DNA of 64,000 nucleotides from Cladophialophora immunda (GCF_000835495.1 NW_015622542.1:2812485-2876484), one strand, 5' to 3'; shown: positions 45,952 to 58,134, counted from the first letter of the stretch. Notes: generated from the letters alone by a model not told the origin. A program made the numbers and translations.

Positions 45952-47837
45952 TTACGCCGCTCCACCCATCTCAATCTTCTTCCCCTTGACGCTCTTCCAT
46001 TCAAAGCCCAGCGAGAACAAAAATGCAATGGTCGCGCACGCGATGGAGAGGATGTATGAGTGCGTGACGGCGATGTTGTACGCGTACAGCACACCCGCAA
46101 GCTGCGAGGGCGGGGTGACTTCGCGGATGTGGGTGGCACCGGCCATGATGATGGTCTGCGGGTTGACGCCGTGGGTGTACTTTGGGATCTCCTTGACCAG
46201 GGTGTTGGAGAAGATGTTCTGGGCGATGGAGATGGAGATGGCGCCGCCGAGCGAGTTGAAGAAGATGGCCACGGCGTTGCCCACGGGCATGTCCTTCTTG
46301 TTCAGCACCACCTGCACCGCGATGAAGGGGACCTGCACGCACGCCCCCGCCCCGAACCCGGCCAGGATCTGGTACCCGATCCACGTCCCCGTCGACGAGT
46401 TCACCTTCAGGCTGTACAGCATGCCCGACCCCACCGCGAAGATGGCCGAGCCCACCCACGTGAACGGCACGTAGGGCCCCAGCGTCGTGATGCTGGCGCC
46501 CACGACGATGGACGAGATGGTGATGCTGACCAGGTACGGGATCGTGCGGATCCCGGACTCTTCGGCCGTCGTGCCCTTGACCGCCTGGAAGTAGAATGGG
46601 AGGTAGTAGATGTGCGTGTATAAGGCCATGGCGAGGAAGGCGGAGAAGAACGCGCAGACAAAGACGGTGCGTTGCCTGAGCATGATCCGCGGCGGGAGAG
46701 TGGCCAGGTCGCCCTTCCACAGCTGTATGCCGGTGAAGACGATGATCAACAACCCAAAGCCGAGGATGCAGCCCCAGACTTTCGAGTTGGACCACGCGTA
46801 GGTGACTCCACCCCACTGCAGGGCGAGCAGGAGGCAGACGATGGCGCAGATCAGGAAGAACGCGCCGAGAAGGTCGAGCTGGCCGATCTTCTGCCTCAAG
46901 GTCAAGTTGCTATGCCTGCGCTCGGGGTTCTTGAAGAAGAAAAACACGGCCGTGATGGCGATCGCACCGATGGGAAGGTTTATGTAGAAGCACCAACGCC
47001 ATGATACACCTAAGGAGCGATGTCAGCAGACTGTATCTCTCTGAGGTGCTTCAACCGGGACTCACGGTCTGTGAAGGCTCCTCCCAGGATCGGTCCAACA
47101 ACGGATGCAATGCCGAACATGGAGCTCAACAGGCCAATATAGATCGGCCTCTTCCGCAAAGGCACAGAATACGCAACAATTGTCATACCACCGGAGAAAA
47201 TTGCAGCAGCACCAACTCCAGCTACAGCGCGGCCCACGATCAGCATGGTCGAGTTCCTTGCCGCACCACACAGCACTGAGCCGACTTCGAAGATGGCCAG
47301 GGCAGCCATATAGGTCCATTTCACGTTAAAATAGGTATAGATCTTCCCGAAGGACGGTTGCAGCGAGGTCGTCGTGAGCAGATACGAGGAGCCATACCAG
47401 CCCACATCATCCAGAGAGTTGAATACTGTGGTTATCCTGGGGATGGCGGTTGCGATGATGGTGTTGTCCAAAGCAATGACGAACGTTGACAGAGTCAGGC
47501 CGAACGTCAAAAGGTGCAATGGCAAGCCTTTAGCGTACTTGGATTCATCATCTTCTCCCGGCTCCCCCGCATCGGAGGTTGCTGTTGAATCTCTGCGGGA
47601 TAGTTCTTCATGTGTTTCTTCCGCGGACTTTTCATCAGGTGGTGCAGTGGCTGGATTTGATGGCGATTCGAGTGACCCGGGCTCAGCGCCGTTCGAATCG
47701 GCGGGCACCGGTTTCTTCTCGGGGTCAATATTTTCTGTTGAGACTGGCTGTTCCGAAGGAGTGCTGAGATGACTATCTTGGACATCCGAGTCTGATGGCT
47801 TGTCCACCTCTGCGGCCTTCGACCAAGGGAACCTCAT
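45952..47837 (-). CDS. MFS drug exporter, DHA2 (14-TM) family
   Basis: Two exons, 47837-47066 and 47009-45952, give 609 aa; the intron is 56 nt. A long acidic leader of about 105 residues precedes TM1 (HLLTFGLTLSTFVIALDNTIIATAIPRI in pieces); LDNTI is the antiporter D1 motif of DHA2. The splice restores AFTDRVSWRWCFYINLPIG, the motif between TM5 and TM6 of this family. About 14 hydrophobic segments can be counted. Such pumps export toxic compounds or fungal secondary metabolites from the plasma membrane, aflatoxin cluster AflT being a well-known relative. The gene is tail-to-tail with the Zn2Cys6 regulator (121 bp apart). The start at 47837 (MRFPWSK) is preferred; the frame is open to 47981. 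Confidence 0.9.
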
Positions 47838-49775
47838 CTCTCGACGGTGAGGGACGTTAAGAGATGTAAGTAGCAGAAAGGATATTCGCTCAGGAATGCG
47901 GCACGAACGGCTCAAGAACACGCTTGGACTGAACGATGGGGAATAAATGCATGCCGAGATAAACAAGAATGTGAAACACAAACACGTAGCATCAAGAAGA
48001 GTATCAACAAACCTGGGGGAACATCACGACATTTCCGATCGTCCACGAGCTTCTCTCGGAAAGAAGACTATCCGGCCATCAGAAGGGGTACCGCCAGTCA
48101 CTTCGGTAAGGGGATCGAGGATGGGCAAGGCAAGCTTTGACGCCGTTCGATGGGAAATCAGAGCCACCAAGCCAATGGTACGGAGTGATCTCCTCAGCCG
48201 AAGGAAATGACCGCCCAGTGAGAGCCCACCAGCAGAGCTCGCTTGCGATGCGACGAGAGGATTGTCCCCGAGCAAGTTGGCGCATTCCAAGATTCGTAAA
48301 CCATGCCCATCCCGGTTATGTGCAGTCGTGTGATGGGGAGCAGGAGGAGAGGAGGAGGACGCGGTGGGTGAAGGAACGAAGTGCTTGCAAGCGAAGCCGA
48401 GGTCAAGCCACTGGCCGATGCAATGGATTGGATCAGGTAAAGCACACGATGGCGCGCCTCGTATTTCGGGTTCGCTAGGCCAGGATTGATTGCCGCTGGG
48501 CCGGTGTTGGGCGCGGCCGCGGTGAGCATGGCGCCATCAGGATGACTGCGCTGGAACCATTTGCTGGAAGAGGGCTTGCGAGGAGTTAAATTGAACATCG
48601 ACTTCTCTTGTCGAGATGGCAGCCACATGGAATCTGCTTCATGAGCAAAAGGCGCAAACTGATCTGAGTGAGACGAAAAAGGATGTGGTGGTGAGGAAGA
48701 CACGGGGCGGTGTTGGTGCGGTGGGAGGATGGCCATCAAGTCGTTGCCGGTCCCTTCACTCACCACCCACCCACAGCACTCTCACTCTATTCACTTCCTC
48801 TCGAGAAAAAAACAATGATATATTTTTCAAAGCCGCAATTTCTGCCAGCTTTCCGACTAGGGTTCAAAAATCCGACGTCGACGGCGGTGGTAACATCGGC
48901 TTGTCTTAATATCATCTGATCTTCCAGCATCTGTCCAATCTCTTCTCCTGCGTGGCCGAGATGAAGGCGGAGAGAAAGGGTGTGACTTGTAACGAGAGAC
49001 TACTCAACAAACACAAACGACAACAACAACAAGTTAAAAAAAAAAACCTTCTGTGGTAGGGGCCTTGTGCTCCAACCCGGAGTGGTTTCTCTCAGTTCGA
49101 ACCCGGGTTCGAACTGAGAGTTTTTGTTGCCCACGAAGCTGGTCTGTATGGACGAGGTTTCTTTTTTGATATGGGTGCGGAAAGGAAGGGAGGTTTGTGG
49201 GTGTCGTGACCTGAGGCTGCCTCACCCGGCCAGGGTAATTTGTTCTGCTACTTCTTCTCATACACGTCTTCTGTCACATGTAATGGAGATTGTGCCGTCT
49301 TCCATTTGTATCTCCCTCGTCCTCGGTTCCAGGACCAGCAGATGCTTGATCTGCTTCTCAAGCCCACATTCTCCAGAGTCAGCGGATGCAATTGACGTGC
49401 ATATCCATCCACGCCACGTTGTCGCTGACTGTTCTCGCCAATCGCGATGACTGCGAACACGCCTGCGAGATCTGGAGCAGCAAAGCCTTCCTCGCAATTC
49501 CAGAGTGTTGCTCTGGCTCCACACTTGAACAATCCGTGGCGCCCAGTGTCGAGCCTCAAGGGTGATGATAGACAGTGAAATGGCAATGGCCGGGGCCCTT
49601 CTTTTTTCATCTCGTAAGACCTCGTGACTATTATACAACGCGCTTGACCTGTGACGTAGACGGCGGTCAGCCCAAATTCCCACTTTTGTGTTTTGGTCCA
49701 GCCAGATGCAAATTCAGACAGTTCACCCACCCCAACAAATAGAACCGGGCTTAAAGACGGCGCGAAACCATGGGA
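47838..49775. other. Intergenic region, 1.9 kb, with a perfect palindrome
   Basis: Lies upstream of the DHA2 exporter and downstream of the p24 gene. It contains a 32-bp perfect inverted repeat (49089-49120), listed separately. The open frames here have no recognisable motifs. Confidence 0.45.
49089..49120. repeat. Perfect 32-bp palindrome
   Basis: Two 16-nt arms, CTCTCAGTTCGAACCC and GGGTTCGAACTGAGAG, with no spacer, then TTTTT. The inner part has the SmaI-like CCCGGG core, and each arm carries GGTTCGAAC, which resembles a pol III B-box. It could extrude as a cruciform, bind a dimeric protein, or be a decayed element end. Confidence 0.95.
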
Positions 49776-50536
49776 TCATGGAAGGGGTCGGCTATTCACC
49801 TCGAAGAACCGCTTCAGCCACCACACCTGGAACACGCCTTCTCCTATCAACACGCCCAGTTGGAATATCGACCACCATTTGACTCTTGAATTTGTGCTTT
49901 CTGCGGTGTTTCGGTGTGTTCGCTCGCGGACGACAATGTAAGCTTGCTCGTCTTTGACTTGGGCGAGGAGATCGGAGAGTGCGCGGACTAGGCGCATGTA
50001 CAATTAGTCTCGTTGCGGCAGCCTGGGAGAATCGGGAAGTTGACAAACCTTCAGTTTCCAGCGGATCTTGGGGTGCCTCGGATTCAGGAACGTAGACAAT
50101 GCCGTGGACGTTGAACGAGACCTCCTTGCTATTGGCGGACCAATGCTCGTTGCTGAAGCAGTATATGTATTTTCCATCCATGCGGGCATCGAACGAGTAG
50201 TCGCCTGAAGAGACGGAGTTGAGTTGTGTTTCATAAGAGCCTGAAGGATCGGTGATCTAAATGCATGCACAGCCAATGGTCAGCAGGAAGACTCGATATT
50301 GCGATGGGCTCAACGGGTCGTAGATGGGTATTGCATACGTAGAAATCAATCTCCAAGTTCCCGGCACCTCCAAATTCGCGGTCGCCGACTTGGAAGGTCA
50401 CCGTCATCTTGTCGTCCTTGTGCAGCTCTTCATGGAAACATTCTCTTGTGTGTGCTTTCAGCGCGATGTTGTGTGCCAGGGCTGCCCCTATCCAACTCGC
50501 AAACGCGGCATAGGCCGCTGCTCTCCCAAAACGCAT
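49776..50536 (-). CDS. p24/Emp24 family cargo receptor
   Basis: Three exons, 50536-50339, 50256-50049 and 49987-49776, give 205 aa; introns are 82 and 61 nt. A signal peptide (residues 1 to about 21, ending ALA) is followed by a GOLD domain with Cys33 and Cys99, the disulphide pair of p24 proteins. A coiled region (EVRALSDLLAQVKDEQAYI) leads to the family signature RERTHRNTAESTNSRVKWWS, a single membrane helix and the cytosolic KRFFEV tail with the FF motif for COPII coat binding. p24 proteins cycle between ER and Golgi and help select cargo such as GPI-anchored proteins. Emp24 is the closest guess among subfamilies. A housekeeping gene. The final exon adds NSRPLP after FFEV and may contain a further undetected splice. 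Confidence 0.92.
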
Positions 50537-51113
50537 TTTTCTTGAGTCTGCGGGAGAATTTCTCTCTGGCGGGCGTCAGAGACGAGTGTAAGGTAGAGAG
50601 GCGTCTCGGGAGGCGTTGACGGCAGGATCGAGCAGGAGATGATTGAGAAAGACCGCAGCCAAATAAAAGTGTCCTCAAGCCACTTGGGGTTTTGAACTCC
50701 GCAGTTTTTGTCCCTGACTTCCAGGGGCTCCAGAGCTGGCCAATCGGGATTGTGCTTGGCAAGATATATAGAGAGTCCTACTCGGTATCTGCTCGAACAT
50801 CACGTACGACCCACCCAGCCATGGCACTCTGCTAATAGACTTCAATACAGCGTGACTATCCCGTCTACAACGTGGATGTCCGCGATGGCGACTGGTAAAA
50901 CCGGTACCGAGCCCAACGGCGCCTACCGAGACCAGTCCCATGGTAGTCTCTGTGCTTGCCACGGTCCAATCCTCCAAATTTCACCCCCCCCCCCATGGAG
51001 GGTGCTTCGTAATATAAAAGCGGAAAACCAATCTTGAGCCTTGCCAACTGCGACATCGTTGCCATGCAAAATCTGCAACAGCCACCGGATCATGCTGGGG
51101 ATAAGTTACTATG
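50537..51113. other. Intergenic region
   Basis: Between the p24 gene start and the 3' end of the next minus-strand gene. It includes a poly-C run near 50984-50996. No gene is seen. Confidence 0.45.
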
Positions 51114-52834
51114 CTACGGAAGCCCTGGCAAGGCTTTCAGTATGCCAACTTTGACCTCCGTATGAAAACCAGTCCTTCTCTGAATATCCGCCAGGAGTGT
51201 GATGGCTTCGGCCCTTCTAGTGACATCATGGACATGCTTTGCAGCATGAAAGACTGGCTGGAACATAACGACCTGCACGCCGTCAGGCATGTCTGACAGG
51301 GCGATATCGATGACCGTCTGAGCATGTTGCTCTATCTGCTGCTCGAGATTCAAGCCCGAAGTCTGCTCCGCCACTTTCTGGACCGTCTTGGGACGGTTTG
51401 TGAGCAGAAAAACCTGGGATACATGATAGAAGCACAAGGCCGATGCGAAAGAAGATCTCGGGAACCAGTACCGGCGGCGAGAGTCTTGGTCGATATATTC
51501 TTGCCCAAAGAAGATTTTGGGGGCGTTGCGAATCCAGCTGTCCCATTCTTCGTGCAAGCATGACCAGTCGTTGACCCATTTCTTGCCTCGCCTCGTGGGC
51601 TCCGAGCCAAAGATTAGGTGAATGACTTCGGCACACAGCCTTAGAGCGTCATTGCAGTACACATCTTCGCCTATGTTCTCCGCTTGAAGTAGGTCCTGCT
51701 TTGGCCACCTGGTGGGATTCTGCATGGGTGAACGTTCCAAATTCAGTGCCTGTCCAACCTCGTGTCGGGCATAGATCCAGAATGATGCACGCGTCATGCG
51801 ATTCGGAGATTTGTATGCCTCCAGTGCTTCCACGAAGGATTTCGCGCCCCGAAAATGTCGGTGATAGTTGAGGCCTGGAAAGGCTAGCAACTCATAGCTA
51901 CTCAGCAGGATGGTCGCAACTAGTGCATGTTCCGCATTCATGGTGGCTGTTTCGAGTGTTGACCTCAACATGCTCAGACTCTCTCCGTAATGATGTTCTG
52001 CTACAGGAGTCCATGTGTGGGGGTCGGTGATCAGGCTGAGCTGACGGGCGGCGAGAGCACAAGTGGAGTTGAGCAATAGTGGTGACTGTGGTACTAGTTG
52101 CAAGAGGCCCTGTTGGTATGACAAAGAGCAATCGAAAACGTCCATCCAAGGTCCTATCCCTGTTTCGTAGGTCCTCAACAGGAAAGCAGTGCGTGGCGAG
52201 ATAGATGGAGCCGGGGGAGATGAAAAGCCTTGGGTAAGGGAGTGAAACTCGATCCACTTTGGTGTTACGTATTTCAGTTTGTCGTCTGCGGGCAGCAAGA
52301 TCTCATCTAATGCTGTAGGACCCCAGGGTGCAGGGTCGTATGCCACAGCAAGTCCGCCCGTATCAGCGGCGGCGTCCTGTGCAAAATTCGGCGCCTCGGA
52401 ATAGATGGTCGAGTGCCCAGGACGCTGGGACCTGGGCCCGAATTCTGCACCAGTCAGCGACAGGATCACAATCTATAATGACATGTGTCATCCAATTCAC
52501 TGCACGGACCATCTGGCCTCGTCTCACTGCGAATTCTTGAAGAAGCACTCTGGGGCAGTGCATGGATAAAGTCTGGTTGATGGCACTGCCGCCGTGCTTT
52601 GCGGCACACGGCGCAGATTGGCCTCTCCTCTCCACACTTAATATGGCGCGCACGGCACGTCAGGCTATAGATTAAGATACGTCAGCATGAGCGTTGTGGC
52701 AGCGTGGCAAGCTTACCAGCCTGTTGCGCCATTGTCAGTCTGCTGATGTTACAACACGCAGGAAGATGACTCGTACCTCTTCGACTTCTGGCTTTATTTA
52801 CTCGCGCTGTCTGTAGCTCTCCGAGCATTTCCAT
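51114..52834 (-). CDS. Zn2Cys6 transcription factor with a 4-nt microexon
   Basis: Five exons in my model: none but 52834-52777, 52720-52717 (4 nt), 52664-52528 and 52444-51114 is coding, so four coding exons, giving 509 aa. Introns are 56, 52 and 83 nt. Joining the first three builds KARSRRGCLTCRARHIKCGE, with zinc ligands Cys21, 24, 31, 38, 41 and 48. Gly20 and Cys21 each straddle an exon boundary. The last intron (donor GTGAGA, branch CTGAC) removes stops after SSRIR. The long final exon is a helical regulatory domain (SLSYQQGLLQLVPQSPLLLNST, LLSSYELLAF, RASFWIYARHEVGQALN) typical of fungal regulators. It is on the same strand as the P450 gene 480 bp upstream of it and may control it (inference). 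Confidence 0.82.
52717..52720 (-). other. Putative 4-nt microexon (GCTG)
   Basis: Flanked by GTACGA...CTGAC...CAACAG (56 nt) on one side and GTAAGC...CTGAC...TATAG (52 nt) on the other. Adding these four bases is the only way I found to give the invariant RRGCLTC. Confidence 0.7.
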
Positions 52835-53313
52835 CCTATGTAACTCGGCGCGAGGATAATCGGTTTGGATTGAGCCTCTTGAGCGCAGTTTGAGGCGTGC
52901 CGTTGGAACTAGCTACAGTAAATCTATCTGTCCCGAAGGCTGTTTTTATACCAAATAGGTACAGTTGCTAGCGCCTTGGCTATAAACCCCTTGACGGTTA
53001 AAGGGCAAATGGTGCGGGGCCATTTACATGTTCATATTCTCGTCAATACTGGCTCGTGCTGTGTCTGTGACGAATATACGCCACCTTTTTTGACTCTTTA
53101 ATGGCCACATGTGCACAATTGCAAAGGATCTGCTGTATAGAAAATGCGCTGACAACCCGGATTAGGGTTGAAATTCTCACGGGAGGACATAAGACATGCC
53201 CTCATTAGCATTGTCAATCCCCTTGTAGTATGTCTTATTTGAAAAACGATTCACCCTGTTCAGAGCACAGAAGTATTTCTATCCGTCACACCTGCTTCAC
53301 AACATCTGCCAAA
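52835..53313. other. Intergenic region
   Basis: AT-rich 479 bp upstream of the Zn2Cys6 gene and downstream of the P450. No gene is seen. Confidence 0.45.
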
Positions 53314-54919
53314 TTAGTCCTTATTACACCTGCGCGATATCCTCAGTGGCAAGGCGCAAGGCCAAAGGTTAAAGCGTTCTTCCCACGTCAACTCCCAGTC
53401 CTTGTATGGCAAGGCCAGATCGTAACGTTGCACCAAAGTTGCTATGAGCATAAACTGCTCGATATAGGTGATATTCCTGCCGATGCAGCCCCTGGCACCC
53501 GCACTGAACGAGATAAAATACTTTTGGATCTCCTTTGCCCCGTCTACGAGCCATCTTTCTGGAACGAATTTGTCGGGCTCGGGAAATACGACTGGATCCC
53601 GGTGTGCCGTGTATGCCGGGACCGAGACCAGCGTGTTGCCTGCGACCCACTGACCAGCAATTGTTGTTCCTTCTGGAGGCGTTTTGCGCTCGAGACCAAA
53701 AGACACGGGCGGCGAAAGGCGCAGAGATTCGTCAAGGCAAGCTCGCAGATATGGCAGATTTTTTACTGCCCCATATGAAGGTATTGCATCCTGCTGCCCC
53801 AGGGACTGATCCAGTTCTTTCTGTAGTTTTGCGAGCTTCTCCGGGTTTTTGAGTAGGTAGTACAGGACATGTGTCAATGCTATGGCTGTAGTGTCGGACC
53901 CGGCGTTCACTGTAGTCTGTTAGATATATCCTCACGGACACAACGATGAGAAACATACTAAACACGCTGACTTCAGCCTCGATTTCGCCGACCTGTAAAT
54001 TCGTCACATGTCCCTGCTTGTCATGCCAGAGGGAGGCGAAGAAGTCATCCAGTGCTTCCCCCTTGATTTGTCTCCGTATACGATTCTGCACTAACCAGCG
54101 AACAATGTCATCGTAGGTAGTATTCTTAGCCTGTTCTTTTTGGAAGCTCGTTGAGAACACGGGCACCACCCGTTTTAGGAGACCATAAGCTCGCCCCGAC
54201 CATACGATTGGGGCTATTGATCGCCCCAATCCGTGGAGACTGTTGATAAAGCTCACTTCGCGGGTCATACCGTTCTTCTCTAGAGCCAGTATCTTGTCGT
54301 CGCCAGCTTCGAGCATCCCAAGGCGCTCACTCAAAGCGATATCTGCAATGGCTTCGACGGTGAAGAGATTCGTCCACTTTCGCAGGTCGACCATCTCGGT
54401 GTCAACAATACCCTCCTTGAGACTAGGGACACAACGGCGATCTAATTGTGCCACAAGCATCTCGCATTTGTCAACGACTTTCCATTCCCACGCCTCGAGA
54501 TGCTTGGTTGCGAATGCAGCGGCCAATCGCCTCCTTTTTTCGGCATGCTCCTGTTTGTCCACGCTATCCAGAATGCTCCGATGCTCGCCGGCCGGCACGG
54601 AATACATGTCGCCTTTGGAGCACGGAGTGCCATGTCCGTAGATGTCTTTGATTGCTCGCAAATCTCCAAAGGAAAGAGCATTTGGTCCGAGGCGGACCAC
54701 CTTGTGACGACGGTGGGCTTCCGTCAGTTCGCGCGTTCGAAATACATCCCCACGCCAAAGATGGAGGATGTATCCTAGGTTGGTAATACCACAAAGAAGG
54801 TTGAGGTTGTGGTACCTCCGAAGTCCCTTCGGGTCCGAAAGATAGATCGCTACGTGTTCCACGACCACGAAGAGAAGGAGTGTTGCAAGACATGCTGGGA
54901 TAAGCCATAAGAGAATCAT
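53314..54919 (-). CDS. Cytochrome P450 monooxygenase
   Basis: Two exons, 54919-53959 and 53909-53314, give 518 aa; the intron is 49 nt. The N-terminal hydrophobic anchor (LLWLIPACLATLLLFVVVEHVAIYL) puts the enzyme on the ER membrane. The oxygen-binding I-helix motif AGSDTT is at 323-328, immediately after the splice. ExxR is ESLR (381-384), PERW follows at about 437-440, and the heme loop FSAGARGCIG has its ligand at Cys462. All essential elements are intact and the length is normal. The pattern resembles fungal CYP families acting in pisatin-type or mycotoxin-type hydroxylation, but I cannot assign a family number. Its substrate is unknown. Neighbours are a Zn2Cys6 regulator and two sugar transporters. 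Confidence 0.92.
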
Positions 54920-55816
54920 TGTGGAAGAGAGTCTGGAGGCAGGAAATGAGATAGAATGATTGTTGTTGCAGTTGTTGTAGGAAATGATCTTTGGACAACA
55001 TTACCGATATATATTCATTCAACCTTTTGATGATGCCAACAAGACGTAACTCCAACCTGATTTGCATCTGGATGTTGAAAGAGCCCATAGGACCCAGAGA
55101 CGACTTGCTTGTTTACCCAAGGCCGTTAGGAATCCCCTTTCGGGGATATCTGGCGAGAATTGATGTCGGATGGTAACTATTCAGTCCTGGGCCACCTTAC
55201 TGGCCTAGCCTGAAGTCAATCGGAGCAGTTTGGCGGCTATATGACCCAATTTGGCATTATAGACGAGTGTTTCCACCTCCTTGTGATCGGGTTTGACTCG
55301 CCTCGAGCGTCACCACCACCAACAACCCGGCTCGCGTAACAAGGGCAAGCTGTCATGATTGGTCTGAGTCAGTAGCGGCCACTTCGTTCTCACCGAGGGA
55401 AGTCACCGCTGGCCGTGTAAGTGCCTAGAAACGGAGTGATTGCCTAGCTTTCAGACGCAGAGTGCCTTGATCAACACAGCGATTTTTCAAGCCTTCGAGA
55501 AGTGTAAACACTGATCCAGGATGGACTCAGATGGACTAATCGCTGAGTCGATGCAATCCCAGCGACTATATCCCCATTATGGGGAAGATAGCCGTATATC
55601 TTTCATGCCCAGGTTCGTTCTACAGAAGTCTAGGCCATGCTTCCTGTGAGATTCGTCGGCCCCACAATCCTTGGGCGGCCATAGATGAGACTTCTCCATA
55701 TGGGGACTCCGCGAAAACCAGAGATGCTGCACAGGATGTGTATATATACTTTATGCGATTTCATTCCTCTGAAGATTGGCTCCTAGTTCTCAATCCTTTC
55801 TCAGTAACAATCCGCA
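54920..55816. promoter_or_regulatory. Divergent promoter region, P450/MFS transporter
   Basis: 897 bp between divergent starts. A TATATATACT stretch at about 55740-55750 lies some 70 nt upstream of the transporter ATG and may serve as its TATA element. Confidence 0.4.
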
Positions 55817-58134
55817 ATGGCGACTAAATTCGATCAAGTGGTGGCGCACGAGGAGCATCACTCGTAAGTCTTGTTATGCTCAACGTACCTCCTCAGGCTT
55901 ATCAATATGGCAATAGGAGTGGCAGTGACATCGAGAAGAGCGTGCATAGGAGCGACGCTGGTGTCGATCTCAATCATAACACATCTGCAAAGTGAGCAAT
56001 GAATGGTTGTACAATCAAGATGCGATCTGCTTACAAGTCTAAAGGATCACCAATCCGCTGGCAGGTATCCCTGCAGAAGAGTTACTACAAGACGTGAAGA
56101 ATTTTGCTCAAGGAAACGACCTTGTCGACATTCTTCTCCTCCTCGAAAGGGGTGCATTAGTCGCTCAGGATCCAGCTGCCTTTGACAGTGTCGACGGCAT
56201 CACCGACGCCGAAAAGACTGCCCTTCAAGACGAAATTTTACGCAAATGGCGTCAGCCTTGGACACTGTATCTTACCATAGCACTATGTTCTATCGGTGCT
56301 GCGGTACAGGGTTGGGACCAGACCGGATCCAACGGCGCCAACCTATCCTTCCCTGTGGAATTCGGCATTCCCGACTCTGCGGATTCTCCTAACGCAGCTC
56401 GAAACCAGTGGATTGTTGGAGTGGTCAATTCTGCTCCATATATGGCCTCGGCGTTGTTCAGCTGCTGGCTGTCGGACCCTCTAAACAATTGGCTAGGGCG
56501 ACGTCCTGTTATCTTCATCTCTGCGATATTTTGCTGCTTTTCGGTCATTGGATCCGCTGTCACTCAAACCTGGGAGCAACTTTTCGTGACCAGGCTTCTT
56601 CTAGGGGTGGGAATGGGACTGAAAGGATCAACTATTCCCATCTTTGCTGCCGAGAATACCCCAGCTCCAATTCGAGGCGCGGTAAGTTCTCCTAGCAACC
56701 AAATGTCTTTCATCCTACGCGTTGTCTCTCAATCCACAATCTCCAAGCAGAGAGTCAGCAACTAACAACCTCTAGCTTGTGATGTCCTGGCAATTATGGA
56801 CTGCTTTCGGGATCTTCCTCGGCTGTGCGGCCAACATGGCGGTGAAAGATGTTGGTCGCATCGCATGGCGATTGCAGCTGGGCTCAGCCTTCATTCCAGC
56901 AGTGCCGTTGTGGGCTTTTATTTTCCTTGTGCCCGAATCTCCTCGTTACTACATCAAGAAACGAATGTACCGGAAAGCCTACAATTCCCTTGTCCGCCTT
57001 CGCAATACCGAGCTACAGGCTGCCAGAGATCTATACTACATCAGCTACCAGATCAAGCTGGAGAAAGAGCTCCTGGGCGCTCATCCTTCCACATACTTCC
57101 GCAGATTCACCGAGCTCTTCACGATTCCACGCATCCGACGTTCTACTCTAGCGTCCTTTGTGGTGATGATTGGCCAACAGCTTTGCGGAATCAACATTAT
57201 TGGTAGGAGATGCTCCCTCGTCTGTGGTTTTATGATTTGTCTGATGTCAGATTAGCCTTCTACTCCTCGACAATCTTCGCTCAGGCCGGTGCTTCAGTAA
57301 CAGGAGCCCTGGCTGCATCACTGGGATTTGGCCTGGTTGCCTTTGTCTTCGCGTGGCCGGCTGTATTCACCATTGACACCTTTGGTCGTCGATCGCTTTT
57401 GCTATTCACTTTCCCACAGATGGCGTGGACTTTGTTGGCGGCTGGCTTCTGTTATTGGATTCCGTCAGAAAGTAAAGCCCATGTCGGACTTGTAGCGCTC
57501 TTCGTCTACATTTTTACGGCATTCTATTCCTGTGGAGAAGGCCCCGTGCCTTTCACCTACACAGCAGAAGCATTCCCGCTGTCTCATCGAGGTACCTTCC
57601 CCGTGTTTGTCCCCATGTATTTCTGTCCCATAGCTAACTTCAAACAGAGGTCGGCATGGCGTGGGGTGTGGCGACGTGTTTCTTCTGGTCTTCAGTATTG
57701 AGTCTAACATTCCCTCGCATGTTGGGAGCCTTGACTCCTCAGGGAGCTTTTGGATTCTATGCGTCAGTCACATCGCTTTCTCAGACACAAAAATCCCTTG
57801 CTAACTACCAGAAGCGCCTTGAATATCGTGGCATTTGTGATGATATTTCTTTGGGTTCCAGAAGTAAGTCATTCCAAATTCCTACCCATGAGCTTCACCA
57901 GAAAGATCAACTGACCAATTCGTCTTAAAGACCAAACAACGAACTCTAGAGGAGCTGGATCACATATTTGCCGTCCCCACGCGAAGGCACATGGCTTACC
58001 AGGTCAAGCAAACACTTCCATACACTTTCAAGCGCTACGTACTGTTCAACAAGGACGCCAAACTCGAGCCTCTGTATCACTTTGACAGGAATCTCGCCGA
58101 TGGGCAGGCATTGCACGATCGACTACACCACTAG
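55817..58134 (+). CDS. MFS sugar transporter, lactose permease-like
   Basis: Eight exons, 55817-55863, 55917-55991, 56045-56681, 56776-57202, 57256-57591, 57648-57762, 57815-57863 and 57931-58134, give 629 aa. All introns are 52-94 nt and all joins are in frame. A hydrophilic leader of about 100 residues precedes TM1. [15 protein letters not shown] is the GRR signature after TM2, [11 protein letters not shown] ends TM6, IGQQLCGIN is in TM7, and [20 protein letters not shown] then [14 protein letters not shown] are the standard PESPR/PETK sugar porter motifs. The long leader and the [13 protein letters not shown] stretch place it among fungal Lac-type permeases. It probably imports a sugar or related small molecule with protons. 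Acceptor of intron 6 is a CAGAAG tandem, so isoforms differing by one residue are possible. The many introns contrast with the single intron of the next transporter. Confidence 0.9.

Noticed and set aside
47838..47981. Upstream start for the DHA2 exporter
   Set aside because: The 48-residue extension is hydrophobic and unlike the acidic leader of relatives; 47837 fits better.
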